A stretch of DNA of 40,226 nt from Oscillospiraceae bacterium (GTDB taxonomy: Bacteria; Bacillota; Clostridia; Oscillospirales; Oscillospiraceae), in contig JAISKH010000090.1 in NCBI GenBank assembly GCA_031261325.1, forward strand, positions 1 to 40,226, in the 5' to 3' direction. The notes beneath the pieces are model-generated. The model was not told the origin of the DNA. It searched no databases and worked only from the letters and a program-made list of their open reading frames with translations. The position numbers and the translations under genes are program-made. Below are positions 33,493 through 40,226 of this stretch, in pieces; position 1 is the stretch's first letter, and each line of letters opens with the position of its first letter.

Positions 33493-35991
33493 TTATTTTA
33501 AGTACAGCCTGAGTATTTCCGTAATCTGCGCAAGCTCAAACGGTTTGCCGACGTGCGCATTCATGCCCGCTTCCATGCAGCGGTCAATATCCTCGCGAAA
33601 CACGTTTGCCGTCATCGCGATAATCGGCACCGTCTCGGCGTGCTCAAAGCCCATTTGCCGAATCTTGCGCGTGGCTTCGTAGCCGTCCAACTCCGGCATC
33701 TGAACGTCCATGAATATTATGTCATAGCTCTCGGGGTTCGCCGCGTACATGTCCAACGCAACGCGCCCGTTTTCCGCTTCGTCGATTGTCACGCCTGTCG
33801 ATTCAAGCAGAGACATAACAATCTCGCGGTTAATCGCAATATCCTCCGCGAGCAGAATACGCTTGCCCGCGAATTCGTCGTCATAAGCGTCGGCAGAATT
33901 AACCGCAAGGCTGCCGCCCGTAGCGCTCCCCAGACTTTCGGCAACAGCCGAAAGCAGGTCGGACGAGAAGAACGGCTTTTCAAGTATCGCCTTGACACCC
34001 GCCGCCTTTGCCGCGTCCTCCTCCGAATGGTTCTTCGGAGCCGCGAGAATTACAACCGCGCTCTCCCGCGCTTTCTGAAGTTCCGCCGCCGCACTAACCG
34101 AATCGACAAAGTACACGTCATACGTCCCGCCAATCTCCGCGACCGACGGCGCAAACGTAACCTCCGCGCCGAGCCGTAAAGCCGCGCGCGCAAACCACGA
34201 GCGCGTAGCTTCGTCGCCCTCAACGACAAGGATACGCAGCCCGCGTACCGAAAACGCGTCAGCGTCCGTTTCCGTGTCCGCCCTGCCCACGCTGACTGAA
34301 AACGCGAAGCGCGAGCCATTGCCAAGCTCGGAATCGACCCAAATGCGACCGTCCATAAGCTCGACGATGCGCTTTGAAATCGCAAGCCCCAACCCCGTTC
34401 CGCCGAACTTGCGCGAGGTTGATGCGTCCGCCTGTTGGAACGACTGGAACAGCTTTGACTGTTGCTCCTCCGACAAGCCGATGCCCGTATCCGTTACGGA
34501 GATTTCAAGCTTCACGTCGTGCTCCGTCTTTCCGAGCAGCCGCGCCGCAAGCTTAATCTCCCCGTTTTCGGGCGTGAACTTAACGGCGTTTGACAGCAGA
34601 TTCGCGATAACCTGCGCCAGCCGCTGTTCGTCGGCGTTGACATATTCGGGAATGTCCGTGTCAAAATCCACGCTGTAATTCTGCCGCTTTTCCTCGACGC
34701 GGAACGCGATAACGCCCGACACCTTGCGGAGCATGTCCTCAAAATTAAACGATTCCGGCGCAAGCTCAAGCTTGTTCGCCTCAATCTTCGACATGTCAAG
34801 AATGTCGTTGATAACGCCCATAAGGTGCTGCGATGCTTCCTCAATCTTGCCGAGGCACTCGTCCTTTCGCCGCTCTCCCTTTGCCTTTTTCGCGATTGCC
34901 GTCATGCCGATAACGGCGTTCAGCGGCGTTCGTATTTCGTGCGACATATTGGACAGGAAGTCGCCCTTCGCACGACCCGCGTACTCGGCTTCAACCTTTA
35001 ATTCGGCAAGCTGTTTGTTCTGCCTGTCAAGCTCGTCATAAGGCTTCGCCTGCATCGCGGACAAGAATATTGCCGAAATTGAGCCGAGCGCAAGGAAAAT
35101 CAATCCCGAGCCGAAGAATATGTTCCGCATTTTCGGCACGGGCGTGTCCGAAATCGGCGCGGAGATGAACAGCAGCCACCTCTCGCTTCCGTGCGCAATC
35201 TGCGTGTAAACGCAGACGATGTTGCCGCCGTCGTCGTCCTTATACTGCGCGACCGCGCTGTCCGCGCCCACGTCGGCAATCGCGTCCTTAACGACCTTTG
35301 CAAGTCCCGGTTCTTCGTCCTCATACCGCTTGTTCAGCATCTTCAAATCCGCGTCGGCGATGACATAGCCCGCGCCGTCCACCAGAAAGACCTTGCCCGA
35401 GTCGTATATCCCGTAATTTGTATCTGTAATCATACGCGCAAAATAGTCCGCGCGCATCGTCGCGATGAAAATCACACCGTTGTTTATCTTCTTGTAGCAG
35501 CGTATTACGTATTCCCCCGACTCCGTAATCGTGCTGTCCGAGACGCGAACGCCCTCGTCAGGCGCGGCGTCCAGAAACGACTGATAGTCCTTTTCCGGCG
35601 GGTTCGCGTATTCGCAATCCTGCTTCTGCGCCGTAAACACGCGCCCGTCCGGGAATATCACCGCCATCGAAATGAAGTTCGGTCCGGGACCAATCTCGCT
35701 CTCAAGCGTCTGCGACAGTCGCTCCGCGCCGCCGGCTTCATACGCGCGCTCCATCATTCCGCTGACGTAATTCACGTCGTCGTTAATCTTCCCAATTGCC
35801 GACTGTATCATGTCCGACGCGATTTTACCGACAAGCCGCAGGTTCGACGAAACGGTATTCGTAATCTCGCGCGTGCTGAATACAACGCCGACAGTCGTCG
35901 CAAAGAGCGTGCTGACGAGGACAACCGCCAAAACAATAATCGCCGCGCGCACCCGCACGGAGTAGTGTCGCGATTCCGCCTTTTTCTTCAT
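33493..35991 (-). CDS. Hybrid sensor histidine kinase with Cache domain and two receiver domains
   Basis: An 832-residue membrane kinase. TM1 lies at residues 15-37 and TM2 at 291-313, with a dCache-like sensor between them. The HisKA box MSHEIRTPLNAVIG places the phosphorylated His at 351. The ATPase domain shows NLLSNAVKFTPENG, DTGIGLSEEQ and GGTGLGLAI. Receiver 1 (about 585-690) has a possible Asp630 but its acidic pair is altered (VVEGDE), so it may be weak. Receiver 2 (710-830) is intact with Asp762 in FMDVQMP. The protein therefore senses an extracellular signal and passes phosphate on to another protein, perhaps an Hpt domain or a regulator elsewhere; none is encoded beside it. It stands alone, with no clear operon partner. 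Confidence 0.93.
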   Translation of the reverse strand: MKKKAESRHYSVRVRAAIIVLAVVLVSTLFATTVGVVFSTREITNTVSSNLRLVGKIASDMIQSAIGKINDDVNYVSGMMERAYEAGGAERLSQTLESEIGPGPNFISMAVIFPDGRVFTAQKQDCEYANPPEKDYQSFLDAAPDEGVRVSDSTITESGEYVIRCYKKINNGVIFIATMRADYFARMITDTNYGIYDSGKVFLVDGAGYVIADADLKMLNKRYEDEEPGLAKVVKDAIADVGADSAVAQYKDDDGGNIVCVYTQIAHGSERWLLFISAPISDTPVPKMRNIFFGSGLIFLALGSISAIFLSAMQAKPYDELDRQNKQLAELKVEAEYAGRAKGDFLSNMSHEIRTPLNAVIGMTAIAKKAKGERRKDECLGKIEEASQHLMGVINDILDMSKIEANKLELAPESFNFEDMLRKVSGVIAFRVEEKRQNYSVDFDTDIPEYVNADEQRLAQVIANLLSNAVKFTPENGEIKLAARLLGKTEHDVKLEISVTDTGIGLSEEQQSKLFQSFQQADASTSRKFGGTGLGLAISKRIVELMDGRIWVDSELGNGSRFAFSVSVGRADTETDADAFSVRGLRILVVEGDEATRSWFARAALRLGAEVTFAPSVAEIGGTYDVYFVDSVSAAAELQKARESAVVILAAPKNHSEEDAAKAAGVKAILEKPFFSSDLLSAVAESLGSATGGSLAVNSADAYDDEFAGKRILLAEDIAINREIVMSLLESTGVTIDEAENGRVALDMYAANPESYDIIFMDVQMPELDGYEATRKIRQMGFEHAETVPIIAMTANVFREDIDRCMEAGMNAHVGKPFELAQITEILRLYLK

Positions 35992-36159
35992 TTACCGTTC
36001 TCCATTCTTGGCGCGACCTCTCGCGCTGTAATTCGGTTTCGCGGCTTATCCTTTATAAATGCACTCTTGCCCCATAATAATCAGAATCCAACAAACAACA
36101 TTATACTGTGTGTGGCGGGATTACGCAATAGCGGTTTATAAAATCTTTGAAAAATCAGC

Positions 36160-36198
36160 CAAATAAAGCGCAAAATCTCGTCAAATAGACGAGATTCT
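36160..36198 (-). terminator. Terminator of the SpoIID gene
   Basis: Perfect 9-bp arms AATCTCGTC and GACGAGATT (36175-36183, 36189-36197) are followed on the minus strand by TTGCGCTTTATTT. The rest of the 240-bp gap to the kinase start holds no gene that I can see. Confidence 0.7.
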
Positions 36199-36231
36199 GT
36201 CAAGTGTCGGTTATTTCGCGCTCCCAGCGCG

Positions 36232-37323
36232 TTACGCGCTCTCCCCCTCGTCGGACAGGCTCACGCCCGTGTAATACGTGAGCAGGATTTCACGCCAGCT
36301 CGCGCCGCCCGCCGCCATTAGGTTTGCGCCGCGCTGACTCATGCCGACTCCGTGTCCGTAGCCCATCGTCGTGAACACCACGGCTTCCCCCACTTCAATC
36401 GACGCGGCGGTCGAGCGCAGGGCAAACATGCGCCGCAGCTCAACGCCCGTCACGGGCACTCCGCCCAGCGAAAGCGAGCTTATCCGCCCCGACGCGTCGC
36501 GCGCAACGTCCGTCACCCACGCGCTCACGTCGTCGGTCGGCAGCTTCGCGTTCGGCAGAGCCGCAGTTACCGTCGCCCTGAAGTCCGCGCGCGACACCGT
36601 AACCGTCGCAACGAGGTCGGGCACATTCTCGGGCGTTTCTGGGCTTTCAACGCTCACAAGATACGGCTCCGACGAGCCCCACACGGTGGCGACGTTTTCC
36701 GTCATGCCCGCAGACGACGCGTGGAACGCCGCGAGAATCGGTTCCGTGCCGTATGTAATGTATACGCCGTCAGTCGCGAGCACCGCCGCCGTTATTTTCG
36801 CGTGGTTCGCGGCATAAGCGTCGCCCCACTTCGCGCGCAACGCGCCGTCGTCTAAATACGCAAGACAGCACGTCGGGTCGTCGCACACGTCGTTCTCCGT
36901 ATGGCGCGGCGGGCGGTGCGACATATTGCGCAGCACGTATGTCCGCGCGGCGACGGCTTGCGCGGCGAGTGCTTCAGGCTCGAACTCGGCGGGCATCTCG
37001 GCGGCGACTGCGCCGATTAGAAACGCGCTCATCGTCAGCTCGCGCGTGCCCGCCGTGACCTCACCGCTGTAGGCGGGAGCGGTTCGCCCCTCGACGAGCG
37101 CGTTTACCGTCGTCGCCGCGTCCCTGCTTCCCGAACCACTCTCGCCGCCAAACGGGTCTTGCGCAATCATCGGCGGCGAGGTCGTCTCCCCCGCTTCAAC
37201 CCGCGCGTCGTCGCTCGGCAAATTCTCTGCGATAACCGTCGGCTCACTCGGCAGAGACGACGTAATTGCAAGCGTAAACGCCGCAATTGTAAGCGCGAGC
37301 GCGATAAGTAATGTTCTTCTCAT
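36232..37323 (-). CDS. spoIID: SpoIID/LytB-domain protein (peptidoglycan lytic transglycosylase)
   Basis: A 363-residue protein with an N-terminal signal anchor (residues 4-22) and a SpoIID domain. Recognisable parts are EMPAEFEPEALAAQAVAARTY near residue 110 (with the catalytic Glu), CDDPTCCLAY, AFHASSAGMTENVATVWG near 200, and the end GYGHGVGMSQRGANLMAAGG. SpoIID cuts glycan strands of stem-peptide-free peptidoglycan during engulfment of the forespore, with SpoIIM and SpoIIP. A member outside sporulation is also possible, since SpoIID-domain proteins occur in non-spore roles. The start has GGAGGTTAAC upstream. The partner genes are not here. Confidence 0.88.
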   Translation of the reverse strand: MRRTLLIALALTIAAFTLAITSSLPSEPTVIAENLPSDDARVEAGETTSPPMIAQDPFGGESGSGSRDAATTVNALVEGRTAPAYSGEVTAGTRELTMSAFLIGAVAAEMPAEFEPEALAAQAVAARTYVLRNMSHRPPRHTENDVCDDPTCCLAYLDDGALRAKWGDAYAANHAKITAAVLATDGVYITYGTEPILAAFHASSAGMTENVATVWGSSEPYLVSVESPETPENVPDLVATVTVSRADFRATVTAALPNAKLPTDDVSAWVTDVARDASGRISSLSLGGVPVTGVELRRMFALRSTAASIEVGEAVVFTTMGYGHGVGMSQRGANLMAAGGASWREILLTYYTGVSLSDEGESA

Positions 37324-37377
37324 GTTAACCTCCGTAAGCGTCGTTGTGTAATTATAATGACAGCTCGGCAATAATAT

Positions 37378-37406
37378 TTGACTATTGACACATTTTGGTG
37401 TAGGAT
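37378..37406 (+). promoter_or_regulatory. Promoter of the multi-pass membrane protein
   Basis: TTGACT (37378-37383) and TAGGAT (37401-37406) are 17 bp apart; the ATG lies 66 bp on. Confidence 0.45.
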
Positions 37407-37472
37407 ATTCTAATCAACTGGGTTGTCCCGCCGAACCCGCTTCAATATCTATATTACGAATGGACGAATGTT

Positions 37473-38255
37473 ATGCGAAAAAATGCGTTGTTTGTGTCCG
37501 CCGCCGCCTTTATCCTCGGCATAGCGGGCTTTGTCACCCGAACGATTGAGCTTTCAATCGGCTACGAACCAGATACAGGTCTGCCGATTCACAGTTCGGC
37601 GGTCGTTAACACGATGATTTGGCTGTCGCTTATCGTTATACTTCTCGCGGGCGCGCTCGGCGTGCTGCTCCGCCACAACTACACGTCAAAGCGCACCTAC
37701 GGCGCGGCATTCGCCCCCGCCAAGATGTCGTATTTCCTCTTCACGGTTGTGCTCGGCGTGCTGTGGCTGGCGGCAACGGTCGCGCACGCTTTCATCGCGT
37801 ACACGTCCGGCGCGCCGACGACGCAGGACCTCGCCTATTCCATTCTGTCGGTGCTCGCGGCGGTCAGCGTTATGATGCTCGGTCACAACGCGTTCACGGG
37901 GCGCGCCGGTTCCGCGATGCTGTTCTTCTCGCTCGTGCCCGAAGTTTTCCTGACGCTGTGGCTCGTCATACTGTTCAGCGTTAACCAGACGAATCCCGTC
38001 CTGCTGTCATATTCCTACCAAGGGCTTGCAATCGCAAGCTCGGCTCTCGGCTTCTTCTTCGTCGCGGGCTATGTGTACGGCAAGCCGGGTCCCGGCAAGC
38101 TGTCGTTCTCGCTCGTCTGCGCGATATTCTTCAACGCCGTCGCCCTCGCGGACAGAACCCCGCTGCCGACGCGCGCGATTTTCGCGGTAATGCTCGTGTT
38201 CCACTCCGTCAGTCTCGTCCGTTTTCTTCTCCGCCTCGAAAAGAACGAGCTGTAA
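37473..38255 (+). CDS. Multi-pass membrane protein, unknown function
   Basis: A 260-residue protein with about seven or eight hydrophobic segments spread over its whole length (for example IWLSLIVILLAGALGVLL, then FLFTVVLGVLWLAATVAHA, then AIFAVMLVFHSVSLVRFLL), and short charged loops. I find no catalytic or transport motif. The N-terminal MRKNALFVSAAAFILG suggests a helix with the N-terminus inside. The SD is weak. It stands alone between the divergent SpoIID gene and tRNA-Thr(CGU). Confidence 0.75.
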   Translation: MRKNALFVSAAAFILGIAGFVTRTIELSIGYEPDTGLPIHSSAVVNTMIWLSLIVILLAGALGVLLRHNYTSKRTYGAAFAPAKMSYFLFTVVLGVLWLAATVAHAFIAYTSGAPTTQDLAYSILSVLAAVSVMMLGHNAFTGRAGSAMLFFSLVPEVFLTLWLVILFSVNQTNPVLLSYSYQGLAIASSALGFFFVAGYVYGKPGPGKLSFSLVCAIFFNAVALADRTPLPTRAIFAVMLVFHSVSLVRFLLRLEKNEL

Positions 38256-38310
38256 CGCGCGCGATAAATCCCGCCGAAACGGCACGCAGGCAAAAGGCGC
38301 AAATTTATGC

Positions 38311-38339
38311 TTGACAATTGCGTGCGCATATTGTAAAAT
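38311..38339 (+). promoter_or_regulatory. Promoter of tRNA-Thr(CGU)
   Basis: TTGACA (38311-38316), 17 bp, TAAAAT (38334-38339), 53 bp before the mature tRNA. Confidence 0.8.
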
Positions 38340-38392
38340 GTCACTCGCGTCAGGTCACGCTCCGCGCGCGAAGCAATCGTGACCGTTAATAC

Positions 38393-38467
38393 GCTACTGT
38401 GGCTCAATGGCAGAGCAGCTCACTCGTAATGAGCAGGTTGTCAGTTCGATTCTGACCAGTAGCTCCA
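38393..38467 (+). tRNA. tRNA-Thr(CGU)
   Basis: Acceptor GCTACTG/CAGTAGC, D arm GCTC-AATGGCA-GAGC, anticodon arm GCTCA-CTCGTAA-TGAGC (anticodon CGT), T arm GTCAG-TTCGATT-CTGAC, and an encoded CCA. This threonine tRNA reads ACG only and cannot stand in for the GGU species. Confidence 0.97.
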
Positions 38468-38503
38468 AAGGTCTTTCGTCGTCGAAAGACCTTTTGTGTT
38501 TTT
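38467..38503 (+). terminator. Terminator of tRNA-Thr(CGU)
   Basis: Hairpin AAAGGTCTTTCG/CGAAAGACCTTT followed by TGTGTTTTT directly after the tRNA. Confidence 0.85.
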
Positions 38504-38534
38504 CGGAAATACATATCAGCAAGGAGAAACGGCT

Positions 38535-39230
38535 ATGCGCGACTTAAACGCTTTACTGATTGACGAGCTTACGGCTCACGGCGCGGCACTCGTCGCTTTC
38601 GGCGACTTGACGGAGCTTCCGCCAGAGGTTCGCGGAGGGCTTCCCGTCGGCGTTTGCGTCGCGGTTAAATACCCGAAAGAGGTCATTCGCGGCATCGCCG
38701 ATTTGCCGACTTCGGAGTATTTCGACGCTTACAACAGGCTGAACGAGCGGCTTGACGCGCTTGTCCTGCGCGGCGCGGAAATCCTGCTGGCGGAGGGCTA
38801 CGCGGCAAGTGCGCAAACGCGGGAGCGCGTCGGCGCGGGCGAGGACAGCAACAGCACTACCCTGCCGCACAAAACGGTTGCGACGCGTGCGGGCGTCGGC
38901 TGGATTGGCAAATCGGCTCTGCTCGTGACGGAGCGTTTCGGCTCCATGATACGACTGTCGAGCATATTGACCGACGCGCCGCTTGAGTGCGCCGCGCCGA
39001 TTAACGAATCAAAGTGCGGCGCTTGCACCGTCTGCACAAACGCGTGCCCCGCTGGTGCAATTTCAGGCAAGCTGTGGCGCGTCGGCATGGAGCGGGAGGA
39101 ATTTTTCAACGCCGTCGCTTGCCGAAAGGCGGCGCATGAACGCGCTGTGCTCGGCTTCGGCGGCGGCGCGACAATCTGCGGCAAATGCATTGAGGTCTGC
39201 CCGTACACGCGCCGATATTCGGAGAACTAG
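38535..39230 (+). CDS. 4Fe-4S protein of the epoxyqueuosine reductase family (QueG-like)
   Basis: A 231-residue protein with the conserved block LPHKTVATRAGVGWIGKSAL near residue 113, then RFGSMIRLSSILTDAPL, and two 4Fe-4S sites, CGACTVCTNACP (near 163) and CGKCIEVCP near the end. QueG reduces epoxyqueuosine in tRNA with cobalamin and two clusters, but is about 310-380 residues long. This protein lacks the C-terminal HEAT-like part and belongs to the short COG1600-like group whose substrate is not settled. A clear SD AAGGAG lies upstream of the ATG. It follows tRNA-Thr(CGU) and has its own transcript end at 39240-39281. Confidence 0.82.
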   Translation: MRDLNALLIDELTAHGAALVAFGDLTELPPEVRGGLPVGVCVAVKYPKEVIRGIADLPTSEYFDAYNRLNERLDALVLRGAEILLAEGYAASAQTRERVGAGEDSNSTTLPHKTVATRAGVGWIGKSALLVTERFGSMIRLSSILTDAPLECAAPINESKCGACTVCTNACPAGAISGKLWRVGMEREEFFNAVACRKAAHERAVLGFGGGATICGKCIEVCPYTRRYSEN

Positions 39231-39239
39231 ATTGCTTCC

Positions 39240-39281
39240 AAAACGGCACGGGCGGGCGCGGGGCGTTCAACCGTGCCGTTT
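39240..39281 (+). terminator. Hairpin after the QueG-like gene
   Basis: Arms AAACGGCACGG (39241-39251) and CCGTGCCGTTT (39271-39281) form a strong stem with a 19-nt loop. There is no U-tract, so termination is uncertain. Confidence 0.5.
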
Positions 39282-39295
39282 CGCGCTCCCGAAAC

Positions 39296-39324
39296 TTGAC
39301 AATTTTCGCCCCGTGTGATACCGT
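39296..39324 (+). promoter_or_regulatory. Promoter of the DUF4430 gene
   Basis: TTGACA (39296-39301), 17 bp, TACCGT (39319-39324); the -10 is poor. Confidence 0.45.
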
Positions 39325-39358
39325 TAGTCGTTATATTCCACCCCAAACGGAGGTCACA

Positions 39359-40006
39359 ATGAAAAGATTGTTTTTGATAATCATCGCCGCGCTCGCGCTC
39401 CTCTCCTCGTGCGCCGCGCCGACGCAAACCGCGCCGCCGAGTGTTACCGCAACCGTATCCCCCGCTGCCGAGCAAGGCAAGTACCAAACAGACCCGCTCC
39501 CGTCCGACGTGCCCGAACCCGTTGAGCCGCAGGACGTAAGCGTCGACGACGAATCGTTCACCGTCACGCTCACCGTGCGGTGCGACACGCTGCTTGACAA
39601 GCTTGACCTGCTCGACAGCGATAAGCGCGAGCTTGTGCCCGTGGGCGGCATAATTCTCCCCGTCACAACCGTCACGGTCTACGATGGCGAGAGCGTTTTC
39701 ACAGTCCTGCAGCGCGAGCTGAAACGCGCGAAAATCCACCTTGAGTTTATGAACACGCCGCTGTACAATTCCGCGTACATCGAGGGCATCAACAATCTCT
39801 ACGAGCTTGACGCGGGTGAGCTTTCGGGTTGGGTCTACAAGGTCAACGACCTGTCGCCGAATTACGGCTGCTCGCGCTATCAGCTCAAAGCAGGCGACGC
39901 GGTTGAGTGGCTCTACACATGCGACCTCGGGCGCGACGTCGGCGCGACTGGCGGCATCGGCGGCGCGGGCGAGCAACTGCCGATTGACGACGGAGACGCG
40001 ACATGA
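39359..40006 (+). CDS. DUF4430 lipoprotein
   Basis: A 215-residue lipoprotein with lipobox LLSSCAA (Cys near residue 18), a Thr/Pro/Ala linker, and a DUF4430 domain after about residue 60 (FTVTLTVRCDTLL, then YDGESVFTVLQRELKRAKIH, then LSGWVYKVNDLSPNYGCSRY). DUF4430 resembles the C-terminal domain of transcobalamin and intrinsic factor, and these proteins are commonly encoded beside ECF importers. It is probably a surface ligand-binding subunit; B12 is an attractive but unproven ligand. An SD GGAGGT lies 7 bases before the ATG. The next gene overlaps it (ATGA). Confidence 0.85.
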   Translation: MKRLFLIIIAALALLSSCAAPTQTAPPSVTATVSPAAEQGKYQTDPLPSDVPEPVEPQDVSVDDESFTVTLTVRCDTLLDKLDLLDSDKRELVPVGGIILPVTTVTVYDGESVFTVLQRELKRAKIHLEFMNTPLYNSAYIEGINNLYELDAGELSGWVYKVNDLSPNYGCSRYQLKAGDAVEWLYTCDLGRDVGATGGIGGAGEQLPIDDGDAT

Positions 40007-40226
40007 AAGATGTGTTTTACGGCTACCACCCGCTCGTAAATATGGCGTATTTCGCCGCGGTGCTTGCGTTCGCGATGTTTTTCACGCACCCTATTTGCCT
40101 TGCAATCTCGCTCGTCTGCGCGTTCAGCTACGCAATTTACATCAACGGGAAAAAGTCGCTGAAAACCGCGCTTGCAGTCGCGTTGCCGATGCTCATACTC
40201 ACCGCGCTGATTAACCCCGCGTTCAA
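40003..40226 (+). CDS. ECF transporter T component-like membrane protein (runs off the window)
   Basis: The first 74 codons are present. The N-terminus MKDVFYGYHPLVNMAYFAAV is followed by hydrophobic segments and ends LILTALINPAF at the window edge. This pattern (YHPLVN near the start, ALINPAFN at about residue 70) is that of CbiQ/EcfT-like proteins, which link the substrate subunit to the ATPases of energy-coupling-factor importers. Overlap with the DUF4430 gene implies a shared operon, with S component and ATPases expected beyond the window. Confidence 0.75.
   Translation, partial: MKDVFYGYHPLVNMAYFAAVLAFAMFFTHPICLAISLVCAFSYAIYINGKKSLKTALAVALPMLILTALINPAF

Overview
The window looks like a chromosomal piece of a GC-rich, spore-forming Firmicute of the class Clostridia. 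The grounds are a SpoIID gene, two tandem perfect 0A boxes in front of an AbrB-type regulator, Shine-Dalgarno sites close to AGGAGG, a cobalamin riboswitch, lipoproteins with the usual Cys lipobox, and a typical rpmG-secE-nusG-rplK-rplA block. I cannot name genus or family from the sequence alone.

Layout. 1-2.3 kb: start of an exported protein (minus), then a small zincin and pyruvate kinase (plus). 2.3-12.8 kb (minus): one apparent operon holding a 2017-residue cell-surface protein with GLUG-type repeats, a MoxR ATPase, a DUF58 protein and a membrane transglutaminase-like protein whose catalytic Cys and His are both replaced. 12.8-13.15 kb (minus): a free-standing structured RNA with its own promoter and terminator. 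13.2-17.4 kb (minus): a B12 salvage and uptake operon (two CobU-like proteins, BtuF, BtuC, BtuD types) under a cobalamin riboswitch. 17.4-23.3 kb (plus): a divergent five-gene nickel/peptide-type ABC importer with a TPR protein, preceded by a structured leader with terminator and an 18-codon upstream ORF. 23.4-24.8 kb: tRNA-Gly, a tautomerase and a QueG-like Fe-S protein. 24.8-27.2 kb (minus): ribosomal, secretion and antitermination genes. 27.4-29.0 kb: AbrB-type regulator and an XRE regulator with a pentad-repeat tail.

29.0-33.4 kb is the accessory region. A tRNA-Thr(GGU) gene is cut in two by 4.27 kb of foreign DNA flanked by 25-bp direct repeats. That DNA holds fragments of conjugative-element genes joined out of frame, paired GACCCTAA repeats near the ends, and a complete second tRNA-Thr(GGU). 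The second tRNA gene sits just behind the promoter of the broken one, so it may restore function.

33.5-40.2 kb is again chromosomal: a hybrid histidine kinase, SpoIID, a multi-pass membrane protein, tRNA-Thr(CGU), a second QueG-like protein, and a DUF4430 lipoprotein overlapping the start of an ECF-transporter T component.

Three places deserve attention first: the split and apparently replaced tRNA-Thr, the unassigned structured RNA at 12.8-13.1 kb, and the leader plus upstream ORF at 17.46-17.65 kb.
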